Source: an uncultured Clostridia bacterium (GTDB taxonomy: Bacteria > Bacillota > Clostridia > Christensenellales > Pumilibacteraceae). Taken from it: a DNA stretch of 64,000 bases. Below are positions 30,045 to 39,040 of the stretch, in pieces. Position numbers and translations under genes: made by a program. Below the pieces are notes generated by a model. That model saw only the letters and a list, made by a program, of their open reading frames with translations. It was not told where the DNA came from and ran no database searches. Position 1 is the stretch's first letter. Each line of letters starts with the position of its first letter. The DNA lies in the NCBI GenBank assembly GCA_947089425.1, contig CAMUKG010000001.1, positions 204,105-268,104 on the forward strand. The letters are read 5' to 3'.

Positions 30045-30425
30045 TCATTTTTTCTTAAACTTGCTTGCTGTTTTGATTTTTGTTTTGCCGTCGTTGAACC
30101 AGCATGATTCGGATTCATAACCGCCATAAATAAATGTGTAGAGATACCCGAAACATGCACCGATTCCGCGCTTTTGAGTCGTCGTCATCACACTATTGAA
30201 CACGTCTTTTTTAAGATAATCGCGCTCATATGAAATAAACGTTTTAAGAGGCGGTTCACCCAAAACGTCGTTTGCAAATTTAATATGCGAAAGCAACTCC
30301 TCGTTTTTGAGCAGTTCTAAAAATAGCAGATAATACTCGCGCCCGGTGCCGTTCACGAACTGTTCGGTCCCTTTATACTTTTTCAAAAAGTTTTCTTCAT
30401 TCCATTCCATAGCAATAATTTCCAT
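30045..30425 (-). CDS. Unrecognised 126-aa protein, first gene of the accessory operon
   Basis: A small soluble protein with an aromatic-rich composition: KYKGTEQFVNGTGREYYLLFL, ISYERDYLKKDV, GACFGYLYTFIYGGYES and a basic C-terminus (KTKIKTASKFKKK). No domain is recognised. It is the promoter-proximal gene before two PD-(D/E)XK-like genes, and its stop overlaps the next frame. Starts at 30425 or at the in-frame ATG 30410 are both possible; neither has a good Shine-Dalgarno sequence, and the transcript leader would be very short. It could be a sensor or inhibitor subunit; this is speculation. Confidence 0.55.
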   Translation of the reverse strand: MEIIAMEWNEENFLKKYKGTEQFVNGTGREYYLLFLELLKNEELLSHIKFANDVLGEPPLKTFISYERDYLKKDVFNSVMTTTQKRGIGACFGYLYTFIYGGYESESCWFNDGKTKIKTASKFKKK

Positions 30426-30445
30426 ATTGAATATACTATATTGAT

Positions 30446-30474
30446 ATCTTACCCTTTTGGCAAATAAATGTCAA
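30446..30474 (-). promoter_or_regulatory. Promoter of the three-gene nuclease operon
   Basis: TTGACA (30469-30474) and TAAGAT (30446-30451) on the minus strand, spacer 17 bp. Transcription should start near 30438, only about 13-28 bases before the first start codon. Confidence 0.6.
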
Positions 30475-30496
30475 GTATTGTTCGGGGAATTATAGT

Positions 30497-30529
30497 AAAA
30501 GAAAACGGAACACAGTTTTGTGCTCCGTT
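30497..30529 (-). terminator. rpsU terminator
   Basis: An eleven-base-pair stem (arms 30504-30514 and 30519-30529, one G-T pair, loop of four bases) is followed by TTTTCTTTT on the minus strand. It lies 12 bp after the rpsU stop and insulates the accessory island from the core operon. Confidence 0.85.
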
Positions 30530-30540
30530 CAGATTTTGAT

Positions 30541-30717
30541 TTAGTTTTTGGAACGCTTGCGAGCGGCTTCCGACTTTTTCTTTTTGCGAACCGACGGTTT
30601 TTCGTAATGTTCCTTACGTCTCATGTCGCCCATGATATTGTCCTTTTGGCACTTACGTTTAAAACGTTTTAAAGCGCTGTCGAGCGATTCGTTTTCACCG
30701 ACTTTAATAACGGACAT
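30541..30717 (-). CDS. rpsU: 30S ribosomal protein S21
   Basis: S21 is a small basic protein near the platform of the 30S subunit that helps initiation. I take the internal ATG at 30717 (58 aa), giving the standard [20 protein letters not shown] start. The upstream in-frame ATG at 30741 would add eight residues that overlap the ribosome-binding site (AGGTGGTG). The C-terminus is Lys/Arg-rich ([15 protein letters not shown]), as in the family. Confidence 0.96.
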   Translation of the reverse strand: MSVIKVGENESLDSALKRFKRKCQKDNIMGDMRRKEHYEKPSVRKKKKSEAARKRSKN

Positions 30718-30815
30718 TCCTGTTACACCACCTTTGCTCATAAGAACGTTTATTTTACCTGTAAATTATACTCAACCGCGAGAATAATGTCAAACGATTT
30801 CAAACGGTTTTTCGT

Positions 30816-31157
30816 TTAAAGCTCGGGAAAATCCATTTTTTGCCCGCCGAGAATATGAATGTGCAAGTGGAAAACCGTTTGCCCCGCGTCGTCGCCTTGA
30901 TTTATAACAAGACGGTAACCGCCGTCAAGCCCGAGTTTGGGCGCAATTTGCGAAATTGTACTCATGATATGCCCCAAATCGTCTCTGTCGGAATCGTTCA
31001 TTTCCGATAACAGTTTATAATGTTTTTTTGGAATTGCCAAATAGTGCAATTTCGCTTTGGGCTCTATGTCTTTTATAACGATAAAACGTTCGTCTTCGTA
31101 GTACCTTTGCGAGGGGATTTTTCCTTCCAAAATCGAACAAAACACACAATCTTTCAT
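30816..31157 (-). CDS. hinT: HIT-family purine nucleoside phosphoramidase
   Basis: HinT hydrolyses adenosine 5'-phosphoramidates and lysyl-AMP. The 113-aa protein has CVFCSILEG near the N-terminus, where Cys pairs often bind zinc, and the histidine triad HLHIHILGG (about residues 99-107). Its ATG overlaps the mtaB stop by four bases, so it is translationally coupled to the tRNA-modification gene. Confidence 0.94.
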   Translation of the reverse strand: MKDCVFCSILEGKIPSQRYYEDERFIVIKDIEPKAKLHYLAIPKKHYKLLSEMNDSDRDDLGHIMSTISQIAPKLGLDGGYRLVINQGDDAGQTVFHLHIHILGGQKMDFPEL

Positions 31158-32413
31158 AATTTTTCAGCCTTGACTCCTTCTTTATAAATATTTTTTAATT
31201 TTACGCTTCTTAATTCGCCGACAGGCAAATCCGAATACACTTTAACGTAGTTAGCGGTATATCCCGCAGTTTCTCCGCCCTCGTCGGTTTCGGCATACAC
31301 CTCCGCACATGTTCCGAGCAAGCTTTTACAAAACTCCTTGTGCATTTGCTTTCCTATTTCGATTAGTCGGTTCGCACGTTCTTGCCGCACGCTTTTGGGA
31401 ATTTGCGGAAGTTCGTACGCCTTCGTGCCTTTTCGCTCGCTGTACGGGAAAACGTGCATGTCGGAAAACCGCGCTACTTGCACGAAAGCTTCCGTTTGAG
31501 CAAACTCTTCTTCCGTTTCGGCGGCAAATCCCGTTATAACGTCGGTGGTAATTCCCGCACTCGGAAACACTTTGCGTATTTTTTTCACCTGTTTCAAATA
31601 AAATTCGGGCGTGTATTTTCTGTTCATGCGTTTCAGCACGCTTTCGCTTCCGCTCTGCAAAGACAAGTGAAAATGTTCGCAAAAACCGTTTTCCGCCATA
31701 GCGTAGAGTAACTCGTCGGTTATAACGGTGCATTCGAGCGAGCCTATTCGCTTTCTCGCGGGCACATTTCCGAGACGGCGCACAAGCGAAGCAAGATTTT
31801 CGCCTATATCGAGTCCGTAAGCTGAAACGTTTATTCCCGTCAACACTATTTCTTTTGTTTGCAAAGCGGCAATTTGCGCTTCTTTCAAAATGCTCTCTGG
31901 CTGTCTGCTTCGGCTACGCCCCCTCAAATACGGCACAATGCAATACGAACAAAAGTTATTGCAACCGTCTTGAACTTTTATGTAACTGCGCGTTTTAGTA
32001 TGTTCGGGAAAAATATTGTCTTCGAATTCATTAGGCAATGCGCTCACGATTACACGCGAACCGCTTCCGCTTGCCGACAAATCGTTAAGAATGCGCTCAA
32101 CCAAATAGAGTTTTCCGCCCGTTCCCGAAATTAAACGCACGTTAGGCTTATCCGAGAAAGCGAACGCATCGTTTTGACTGCTGCAACCGCAAACATATAC
32201 TTTGGCGGCGGGATTGAGTTTTAAAACTCTAGACACCGTTTGGCGCGATTTTCGGTCGGCTTCTCCCGTAACCGAGCAAGTGTTCAAAATATAAAAATCG
32301 GCTTGTTCCAACTTGTCGGTAGCATCTATTCCTCTTTTGCAAAGCTCGGCAATCATAGCTTGACCTTCGCATTGATTTACTTTGCACCCCAACGAAAACA
32401 CAACAGCTTTCAT
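31154..32413 (-). CDS. mtaB: tRNA t6A37 methylthiotransferase MtaB
   Basis: MtaB converts t6A37 to ms2t6A37 in tRNAs reading ANN codons. The 419-aa protein carries the N-terminal UPF0004 domain with SLGCKVNQCEG, NTCSVT and CGCSSQ (three Cys for the auxiliary cluster). The radical-SAM motif CNNFCSYC (about residues 152-159) and a C-terminal TRAM domain follow. The ATG at 32413 overlaps the rsmE stop (ATGA); an ATG two codons upstream is possible. Confidence 0.95.
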   Translation of the reverse strand: MKAVVFSLGCKVNQCEGQAMIAELCKRGIDATDKLEQADFYILNTCSVTGEADRKSRQTVSRVLKLNPAAKVYVCGCSSQNDAFAFSDKPNVRLISGTGGKLYLVERILNDLSASGSGSRVIVSALPNEFEDNIFPEHTKTRSYIKVQDGCNNFCSYCIVPYLRGRSRSRQPESILKEAQIAALQTKEIVLTGINVSAYGLDIGENLASLVRRLGNVPARKRIGSLECTVITDELLYAMAENGFCEHFHLSLQSGSESVLKRMNRKYTPEFYLKQVKKIRKVFPSAGITTDVITGFAAETEEEFAQTEAFVQVARFSDMHVFPYSERKGTKAYELPQIPKSVRQERANRLIEIGKQMHKEFCKSLLGTCAEVYAETDEGGETAGYTANYVKVYSDLPVGELRSVKLKNIYKEGVKAEKL

Positions 32414-33135
32414 TCCCATTGTCCCGCCTCGTACATTATTGCAGACAAAACGGCAACGTTTGCCGTTTCGGCGCGTAAAATGCGTTTCCCGAGCGTAACG
32501 GGAACAACCCCTGCGCTATTTAATTCCGCCGCTTCCTCGTCCGAAAAACCGCCTTCGGAGCCCACAATCAAAGCTATGCCTTTAACGTTGCAGTTAAGTT
32601 TCTCGCGTAAAAAACATTTAACCGACGGACTTTCGGCTTTTTCGTAGGGAAATACAACTAAATCGAATTTTTTCAACGTTTGCACAATTTCCGAAAAATC
32701 AAGCGGAGAGCAAACTTTCGTCAGCACACTTCTGCCGCACTGCCTTGCCGCTTCGAGCGCTATTTTGTTCAGACGCTCGACTTTTATATTTCGGTCATGC
32801 CCTTGCACATAACGCGTTATAATAGGTTGAATTTCTTTAACTCCGAGTTCGGTAGCTTTCTGAACAACGAACTCGTTTTTATCCCCTTTCATAACCGACA
32901 TAAAAAGCGTTACGTAAACACTAGGCTCGCTTTCGTTCTTCTCGCGACGAACAAATTCGAGCTTCGTTTCGTCTTTCCGAATATCCGTGATTTTACAGAT
33001 ACAATCGAATCCGTCGCCGACACACAAAACAATCTCTTCGCCCGCTTTTGCGCGAAGCACAACCGAAAGGTTCTTATGATTTTCGCCCGTCAACTTCAAA
33101 GGCGGATTTAAATTTTCGACAAAAAAGCGTTTCAT
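32410..33135 (-). CDS. rsmE: 16S rRNA m3U1498 methyltransferase RsmE
   Basis: RsmE methylates N3 of U1498 in the decoding region. At 241 aa it has the N-terminal PUA-like domain and the SPOUT knot, with KGIALIVGSEGGFSDEEA and VTLGKRILRAETANVAVL. It overlaps prmA (upstream) and mtaB (downstream) by four bases each. The dnaJ-prmA-rsmE-mtaB order is common in Firmicutes. Confidence 0.96.
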   Translation of the reverse strand: MKRFFVENLNPPLKLTGENHKNLSVVLRAKAGEEIVLCVGDGFDCICKITDIRKDETKLEFVRREKNESEPSVYVTLFMSVMKGDKNEFVVQKATELGVKEIQPIITRYVQGHDRNIKVERLNKIALEAARQCGRSVLTKVCSPLDFSEIVQTLKKFDLVVFPYEKAESPSVKCFLREKLNCNVKGIALIVGSEGGFSDEEAAELNSAGVVPVTLGKRILRAETANVAVLSAIMYEAGQWE

Positions 33136-34067
33136 AATTTATCCACCGACGAGTTGCAGATTTTTCGCCATAACATTCCCCGCCATTCACCGTCAGATTT
33201 CTCTTCTATAAGTTCGAACAACGAAGAAAACGCTTTTTTAACGTCGGATGCGCGAGAATGAATTATGCCGCTCATTATAAGAGTGCCGCCGCTCGACAAA
33301 TTGGAATAAAACGAATCTTTCAAAGATATTAAAACGTCGGCGGTAATGTTAGCCAAAATAATAGAGAATTTTTCGTTCCCGTTTTCGGGAAAACTTCCTT
33401 CGCGTATCTCGGCGCGAGAATACACGCCGTTTAACTTGCAGTTGCTTTCGGCGGCTTCAACGGCTTGCGAATCTATGTCCGCCATAAAGCAATATTCGGC
33501 GCCGAGTTTGAGCGCCGCCGCGCCCAAAATTCCGCTTCCGCAACCGACGTCGGCGCAACGTTTGCCACGTACGTCAGCTTTTTCCAAAAACTCCAAACAT
33601 AATTTCGTAGTTTCGTGACTGCCCGTTCCGAACGCCATTCCCGGATTTATAAGCACTTGAATTTTGTTTCCGTCGTATTTTAACCACTCGGGTACTATTA
33701 CTATTTTACTGAGTTCGATTGGCTTATAATATTTTTTCCACTCGTTTTCGTAATCGGCGGAATCTATTTTTTTCAAGTCGAGTTCGAGAGTTCCCGCATT
33801 TATTCCTTTCATGAAGCGCAATTCGTTAAGTTTCTCGTTTAAATTCGAAAAATCTGTGTTTTCGGGATAATAGCCGCTAACGAAAACTTCTTCGCCGCCC
33901 GACAAAAGCGACCCGTCGGCGTAATCCCACTTGTGCTCGCCGAGAACTTTTTTAACGTCTTCGTAGTCATACACGGTAACGCCTTCGCTACCGAACTCTA
34001 TTAAAATTACCGACAACGTATCGGCAAACTCGCTTGTCGTCGTTACCGTAGCTTGAAAATACTTCAT
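33132..34067 (-). CDS. prmA: Ribosomal protein L11 methyltransferase
   Basis: PrmA trimethylates ribosomal protein L11. The 311-aa protein has an N-terminal substrate-binding part, then NPGMAFGTGSHETTKLCLE and the SAM loop CADVGCGSGILGAAAL (about residues 172-187), followed by ILANITADVL. It lies 129 bp after dnaJ but beyond the dnaJ terminator, so it may use its own promoter or read-through. Confidence 0.95.
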   Translation of the reverse strand: MKYFQATVTTTSEFADTLSVILIEFGSEGVTVYDYEDVKKVLGEHKWDYADGSLLSGGEEVFVSGYYPENTDFSNLNEKLNELRFMKGINAGTLELDLKKIDSADYENEWKKYYKPIELSKIVIVPEWLKYDGNKIQVLINPGMAFGTGSHETTKLCLEFLEKADVRGKRCADVGCGSGILGAAALKLGAEYCFMADIDSQAVEAAESNCKLNGVYSRAEIREGSFPENGNEKFSIILANITADVLISLKDSFYSNLSSGGTLIMSGIIHSRASDVKKAFSSLFELIEEKSDGEWRGMLWRKICNSSVDKL

Positions 34068-34153
34068 TATAAACCCTTTTTATGTATTATGTTACGCATA
34101 CATACTCGCGCGCTAATAAAAACTTTAACTTCTTTTTATCAGAGTGCGTTTCG

Positions 34154-34186
34154 AATAAAAAGTCCCCATTTGCACAGGGACTTTCT
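34154..34186 (-). terminator. Terminator of the heat-shock operon after dnaJ
   Basis: AAAGTCCC (minus-strand arm 34177-34184) pairs with GGGACTTT (34159-34166) around ten bases and is followed by TTATT. It lies 11 bp after the dnaJ stop. Confidence 0.75.
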
Positions 34187-34196
34187 ACAAATAAAA

Positions 34197-35282
34197 CTAC
34201 TTTTTGAAAAACTCTCTCGCCTTATCGTATTGGTCGGGTTTAAACGACTCGTGCAATTCTTTTATCTTGTTTTTCTGCTCTTTCGTAAGATTTTTGGGAA
34301 GTTCAATGTCTATCGTCACAAGCAAATCGCCGGTCACGCCCTTTTTAGCGTTCTCTATGCCGTGCCCTTTCAGTTTAAAAGTCGTGCCGCTTTGAGTGCC
34401 TTCGGGAAGCGGGAACGCCACTTTCGCGCCTTTCAGAGTGGGAACGTATATTTTGTCGCCGAGCAAAGCTTGCGTAAACGTAGTTGCAACTTCCACAGCC
34501 AAATCGAGCCCTTTGCGTTTAAAGAACTTGTGCGGCATTACGTTAACCATTAAAACGAGATTACCCGCTTTCGCTCCGTTTCGGCTTCTTTCTCCCTCGC
34601 CGGGTACAGTCATAATTTGATTGGGCTCTATTCCTGCGGGGAACGTTATTCTGAGCGACGTATTCTTTCTGAGAAGTCCTCTGCCGCCGCACGACGGACA
34701 CGCTTCTTTTATTATCCTACCGGTGCCGCCGCACACGTTACAAGCTTTCATGCTCACAACTCTACCAAACGGCGTTTCCTGCGCAAAACGCACCTTACCC
34801 GTGCCGCCGCAGTTGTTGCACTTAACATACTGCGTTCCGCCTTTGGCGCCCGTGCCGCGACATGCCGAACAAGGCTCGAAACGATTCACCGAAATATCTT
34901 TGGCAACGCCGAACGCCGCCTCTTCGAACGTAAGCGTAACGTTCATAGAAATATCGCCGCCGTTCGAGCCGCCGCCCTCTCTTGCCTGACCATTGAACAT
35001 ATTCACAAAGTCGTCGAAGAACGACCCTGCTCCGCCGCCCGTACCGCCGCCGAAATCGGCGCCGCCGCCGCTTGACGAAGGTCTGTCGTAAGCGGCTCTT
35101 TTTTGCGGGTCGCCGAGAACTTCGTAAGCCTCGTTCACCTCTTTAAAAAGGTCGGCAACAGCCTTATCACCCGGATTAAGGTCCGGGTGATATTTCTTGG
35201 CAAGCTTTCTGTATGCCGATTTGATTTCTTCGTCGGAAGCGGTTTTAGACACTCCCAAAACGTCATAATAAGATTTTGCCAT
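34197..35282 (-). CDS. dnaJ: Chaperone DnaJ
   Basis: The Hsp40 co-chaperone stimulates DnaK ATPase and delivers clients. The 361-aa protein has the J domain with YHPDLN (HPD motif about residues 32-34) and a Gly-rich linker ([15 protein letters not shown]). Four zinc-ribbon CxxCxGxG repeats follow ([32 protein letters not shown]), then the C-terminal beta domains. It is the last gene of hrcA-grpE-dnaK-dnaJ. Confidence 0.97.
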   Translation of the reverse strand: MAKSYYDVLGVSKTASDEEIKSAYRKLAKKYHPDLNPGDKAVADLFKEVNEAYEVLGDPQKRAAYDRPSSSGGGADFGGGTGGGAGSFFDDFVNMFNGQAREGGGSNGGDISMNVTLTFEEAAFGVAKDISVNRFEPCSACRGTGAKGGTQYVKCNNCGGTGKVRFAQETPFGRVVSMKACNVCGGTGRIIKEACPSCGGRGLLRKNTSLRITFPAGIEPNQIMTVPGEGERSRNGAKAGNLVLMVNVMPHKFFKRKGLDLAVEVATTFTQALLGDKIYVPTLKGAKVAFPLPEGTQSGTTFKLKGHGIENAKKGVTGDLLVTIDIELPKNLTKEQKNKIKELHESFKPDQYDKAREFFKK

Positions 35283-35330
35283 TACTCTCAGCTACCTTTC
35301 CGAACACCGCAAAAGCGTTCGTACTTAAAA

Positions 35331-37145
35331 TCAATTGTTGTCGTCTATAATTTCGGCGTCTTCAACAACGGTATCGTCACCCGTCGCATTTGCTCCGTCG
35401 GCACTACCGTTGTTTTCATAAAGCTTTGTGAAAACGCTGTTGCTCACTTTTTGCAAGCTTTCAACCGCATCGTTTATAGCGTCGAGTTCGTCGGTTTTAA
35501 CTACTTCGCGAACGTTTGCCATTTCTCTTTCGAGGTCTTCCTTATCGGATGGCGATATTGCCGAACCGTTGTCTTTAAGGAATTTCTCTATGTTGAATAT
35601 GAGCATATCGGCATGGTTTTTGGATTCCACCACTTCTTTGCGCTTGTTGTCCTCTTCCGCAAACTGCTCGGCGTCTTTAATAGCCTGTTGAATTTGCGAT
35701 TCCGTGAGATTGGTGGACGCCGTAATGGTAACGCGCTGTTCCTTGCCCGTTCCCTTATCGCGCGCCGAAACGTGCACAATGCCGTTTGCGTCTATATCGA
35801 ACGTAACTTCTATTTGCGGAACGCCGCGGGGTGCGGGAGGAATTCCACCCAACTCGAAACGAGCAAGCGTCTTGTTGTGAGCGGCAATTTCGCGCTCGCC
35901 TTGCAAAACGTGAATGTCAACCGAAGGTTGCCCGTCGGTGGCGGTGGAGAACACTTGCGATTTCTTGGTGGGAATGGTAGTGTTGCGCGGAATAAGTTTT
36001 GTGAATATTCCGCCCACCGTCTCTATGCCGAGCGAAAGCGGAGTAACGTCGAGCAACAATACGTCTTTAACCTCGCCAGCAAGCACGCCGCCTTGAATGG
36101 ACGCGCCTATTGCTACGCATTCGTCGGGGTTGATGCCTTTAAACGGCTCTTTCCCGCTGAGCTTGCGCACCGCTTCCACAACGGCGGGAATACGAGTGGA
36201 GCCGCCCACCAAAATAACTTTGTCTATATCCGTTTCGGTAAAGCCCGCGTCGGCCATAGCTTGCTTTGTGAGCTTCATTGTTTTTTCCACAAGCACTTGG
36301 GTAAGAGCCTCGAACTTACTGCGGGTGAGCTCGTATTCCATATGGAGAGGCCCCGCCGCACCCGACGTGATGAACGGAAGACTGATAGTTGTTTTCTGCA
36401 ACGTGGAAAGCTCGATTTTCGCTTTTTCCGCCGCCTCTTTAAGACGTTGCATAGCCATGCGGTCTTTGCTGAGGTCGATTCCGTTTTCGTTCTTGAACTG
36501 TTCAACCAAGTAATCCATAATCTTCTGGTCGAAGTCGTCGCCGCCCAAACGGTTGTCGCCCGCAGTAGCTATAACTTCAAACACGCCGTCGCCGATTTCC
36601 AAAATGGAAATATCGAACGTGCCGCCGCCCAAGTCGAATATGAAAATTTTGTGATTGTTGTCTTGCCCTTTGTCGAGACCGTAGGCAAGAGCCGCCGCCG
36701 TAGGTTCGTTTATAATACGAAGAACGTCAAGTCCCGCGATACGTCCCGCGTCTTTGGTTGCCTGACGCTGAGAGTCGGTGAAATATGCGGGAACAGTTAT
36801 AACCGCTTGCGTAACTTTTTCTCCGAGATACGCTTCGGCATCTTGTTTGAGCTTTGTAAGAATCATTGCCGAAAGCTCTTGCGGCGAATAATCTTTGCGG
36901 TCTATACGCACCTTGCGGTCGGTACCCATATCCCTCTTAATTGAAATAACTGTGCGGTCGGGGTTCGCAACAGCCTGACGCTTCGCAACCTGCCCCACAA
37001 GACGTTCGCCGTCTTTTGCAAAGCCTATAACCGAAGGAGTTGTTCTTGCGCCTTCGGCGTTGGGAATTACCACAGGCTCGCCGCCTTCCAAAACGGCAAC
37101 GCACGAGTTGGTTGTTCCCAAGTCGATTCCTATAATCTTACCCAT
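35331..37145 (-). CDS. dnaK: Chaperone DnaK (Hsp70)
   Basis: The 604-aa ATP-dependent chaperone. The nucleotide-binding domain starts [17 protein letters not shown] and includes [10 protein letters not shown] and [13 protein letters not shown]. The linker [15 protein letters not shown] is intact, followed by the substrate-binding beta domain, the helical lid and a short acidic tail ending AEIIDDNN. At 604 aa it is the short Gram-positive form. It is 44 bp after grpE, in the CIRCE-controlled operon. Confidence 0.98.
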   Translation of the reverse strand: MGKIIGIDLGTTNSCVAVLEGGEPVVIPNAEGARTTPSVIGFAKDGERLVGQVAKRQAVANPDRTVISIKRDMGTDRKVRIDRKDYSPQELSAMILTKLKQDAEAYLGEKVTQAVITVPAYFTDSQRQATKDAGRIAGLDVLRIINEPTAAALAYGLDKGQDNNHKIFIFDLGGGTFDISILEIGDGVFEVIATAGDNRLGGDDFDQKIMDYLVEQFKNENGIDLSKDRMAMQRLKEAAEKAKIELSTLQKTTISLPFITSGAAGPLHMEYELTRSKFEALTQVLVEKTMKLTKQAMADAGFTETDIDKVILVGGSTRIPAVVEAVRKLSGKEPFKGINPDECVAIGASIQGGVLAGEVKDVLLLDVTPLSLGIETVGGIFTKLIPRNTTIPTKKSQVFSTATDGQPSVDIHVLQGEREIAAHNKTLARFELGGIPPAPRGVPQIEVTFDIDANGIVHVSARDKGTGKEQRVTITASTNLTESQIQQAIKDAEQFAEEDNKRKEVVESKNHADMLIFNIEKFLKDNGSAISPSDKEDLEREMANVREVVKTDELDAINDAVESLQKVSNSVFTKLYENNGSADGANATGDDTVVEDAEIIDDNN

Positions 37146-37189
37146 GTTTTTTATCCTCCAAAAAATTCTTGTTTTTATTTAGGTTGTTC

Positions 37190-37744
37190 TTATTTTGCCA
37201 CTTTTACAACGCTGTGGCGAATAATGCGCTCGCCCATTCTGTATCCCTTTTGAAACACTTCAACAACCATATTGACTTTATCGGGGTCTTTTACCTTAAC
37301 TTGCATAATGGCGTTGTGAAGATTGGGGTCGAATTGTTCGCCGAGCGCGGGGATTTCGGACACTCCGAAGTTCGAAAGCATTTCGGTGATTTGGCGATAA
37401 ATCATTTTAACGCCTTCCGCAACTTTCTCGTCGGTTATCATCGAAATCGCTTGCTTTAACACGTCGAGCACCGGTATAACCTTTTCGATTACCGCCACCA
37501 TGCCGTCTTCTTTTTGCTTTTTGTTGAGCTCGGCGTTTCGCTTGCGGTAATTGTCGAAGTCGGCTTGCATACGGTTCACGAGATTTGCGAGCTCTTCGCT
37601 TCGGTTCCTCTCCTTAGTCGCGATTGTTTGCGCCACAGCAAGCTGTTGCATAAGAGCGGACAGCTGAGCCTGAGCGTTTTGCTGTTGCGCTTTCGCGTCG
37701 TCGGAGCGTCCCTGTACGGGGACTTCTTTCATTTCGTCTGCCAT
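37190..37744 (-). CDS. grpE: Nucleotide exchange factor GrpE
   Basis: A 184-aa dimeric cochaperone that opens DnaK for ADP release. A Gln/Ala-rich coiled-coil N-terminus precedes the conserved MQADFDNYRKR and the beta-domain segment GEQFDPNLHNAIMQV, ending VKVAK. It lies between hrcA and dnaK. Confidence 0.96.
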   Translation of the reverse strand: MADEMKEVPVQGRSDDAKAQQQNAQAQLSALMQQLAVAQTIATKERNRSEELANLVNRMQADFDNYRKRNAELNKKQKEDGMVAVIEKVIPVLDVLKQAISMITDEKVAEGVKMIYRQITEMLSNFGVSEIPALGEQFDPNLHNAIMQVKVKDPDKVNMVVEVFQKGYRMGERIIRHSVVKVAK

Positions 37745-37781
37745 GTCTTACCTTTCTCCTGACCTCTCCTTTATTTTTTCG

Positions 37782-38867
37782 TTACTCCTCATCGTCGCGA
37801 AGCTCGTCTTCCGAACGACTCTCGTCGCCAGCATAAGTTTCGCCCGCGTGTTCGGGTAACATATTGATTGTTTTTCCGATATAATCGAGAACGGAAATCA
37901 CTTTGGGATAGTCCATTCTAATCGGTCCTATAACGCCCGCCTGCCCTATGTTCACACCGTTCACCGAGTAGCTTGCGGTTACGATTGCACATTCGGGCAT
38001 TCCCTCGCGGATTTCATTGTCTTTCCCTATCTTTATGGAAAGATTCATGTCGTCATTATTTTTGAGAACAGGCACAAGTTCTTCTTTCGCGTCAAGCAAT
38101 TCGAGCATAGCTTTCGCTTTTTGAAGATTTGCATATTCCGGCTGTTCGAGTATTTTTGCGCTTCCTTCGAGCACAATGTCGCTAATCATTTCTTCATGGC
38201 TGTAACTCTTCAAAATTTTGAGAACGGTTTTGAATACTTGAGCGTATTCCTTTTTAACCTGCTTTATAAAGTGGTTGGGTTTTATTACCTCGCTCACACT
38301 GCGATTCGCAAGCACGCTTGTCATAAATTCGCCTGTGGTTCTGCAATATTCGTCGTCCACGTTTGCGCCGAGCGACAAAGTCGCGTCTTTCAGTATGCCC
38401 AAACTCGTAACTATAATCACCAAAGCCGTGGTATCGGTAAGCTTAACGATTTTTATGTTTTGAATAACGGCGTCGTTTATATCTTGCGCGTATGCTACGC
38501 TCGTAAGGTTGGTAATTTCGGATATAACCTTAGCGGTGCTCTTCAAAATATCGTCAAGCTCGGTAATTTTTCGGTTAAAATAACGTTTTACCGTTTTAAG
38601 CTCGCTACGAGTAAGCTTGCGTTTGGGCATTAGCCTCTCTACATAAAGCCTATATGCCTCCGCTGTGGGAATTCGCCCCGCCGAAGTGTGAGGTTGAACA
38701 AGATATCCCATTTCTTCGAGAGCGGCAAGCTCGTTTCGTATCGTTGCGGTGCTGAGCGCGGGCAAATGTCTCTCTTTGATTTCGGCGCTCGATATAGGTT
38801 CGCACGAGTTTATATAACCGTCTACAACCGCTTGCAGAATTTTTTCTTTTCTGCCCGACAAGCCCAA
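37782..38867 (-). CDS. hrcA: Heat-inducible transcription repressor HrcA
   Basis: HrcA binds CIRCE and represses this operon until heat titrates GroEL. The 361-aa protein begins with a winged helix (LSGRKEKILQAVVDGYINSCEPISS, TIRNELAALEEMGYLVQPHTSAGRIPT) and continues with GAF-like and dimerisation parts. The start is TTG at 38867, ten bases after GGAG. The C-terminus is acidic (RSEDELRDDEE). CIRCE lies about 50 bp upstream. Confidence 0.96.
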   Translation of the reverse strand: MGLSGRKEKILQAVVDGYINSCEPISSAEIKERHLPALSTATIRNELAALEEMGYLVQPHTSAGRIPTAEAYRLYVERLMPKRKLTRSELKTVKRYFNRKITELDDILKSTAKVISEITNLTSVAYAQDINDAVIQNIKIVKLTDTTALVIIVTSLGILKDATLSLGANVDDEYCRTTGEFMTSVLANRSVSEVIKPNHFIKQVKKEYAQVFKTVLKILKSYSHEEMISDIVLEGSAKILEQPEYANLQKAKAMLELLDAKEELVPVLKNNDDMNLSIKIGKDNEIREGMPECAIVTASYSVNGVNIGQAGVIGPIRMDYPKVISVLDYIGKTINMLPEHAGETYAGDESRSEDELRDDEE

Positions 38868-38894
38868 ATCCGTATTGCTCCTTTCTCACCGAAA

Positions 38895-38944
38895 TTAGCA
38901 CTGTTACGGTGCGAGCATTAGCAATCGACACCTTCGAGTGCTAA
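38895..38944 (-). promoter_or_regulatory. CIRCE operator, with an overlapping degenerate second copy
   Basis: TTAGCAATC (38918-38926), nine bases, GAGTGCTAA (38936-38944) matches the CIRCE inverted repeat at 17 of 18 arm positions. Overlapping it by four bases is TTAGCACTG (38895-38903), nine bases, GAGCATTAG (38913-38921), whose first arm matches 8 of 9 and second arm 5 of 9. The main copy covers the expected transcription start. HrcA is the known binder. Confidence 0.88.
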
Positions 38945-38947
38945 TAT

Positions 38948-38977
38948 AATATAGCATATAGAGCCGCTCTATGTCAA
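38948..38977 (-). promoter_or_regulatory. Promoter of hrcA-grpE-dnaK-dnaJ
   Basis: TTGACA (38972-38977) and TATATT (38948-38953) on the minus strand, spacer 18 bp, immediately upstream of CIRCE. It is a housekeeping promoter controlled by HrcA occlusion. Confidence 0.8.
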
Positions 38978-39040
38978 ATCTTTGCAGGCGTTTTCAACAA
39001 AATATTTGCAGTTTAATCGAATTTTTTCAAATCGCAAAAA

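Noticed and set aside
35103..36944. A 613-codon open frame on the plus strand opposite dnaK
   Set aside because: It is the shadow of dnaK on the other strand, with no ribosome-binding site and an amino-acid make-up typical of antisense frames.
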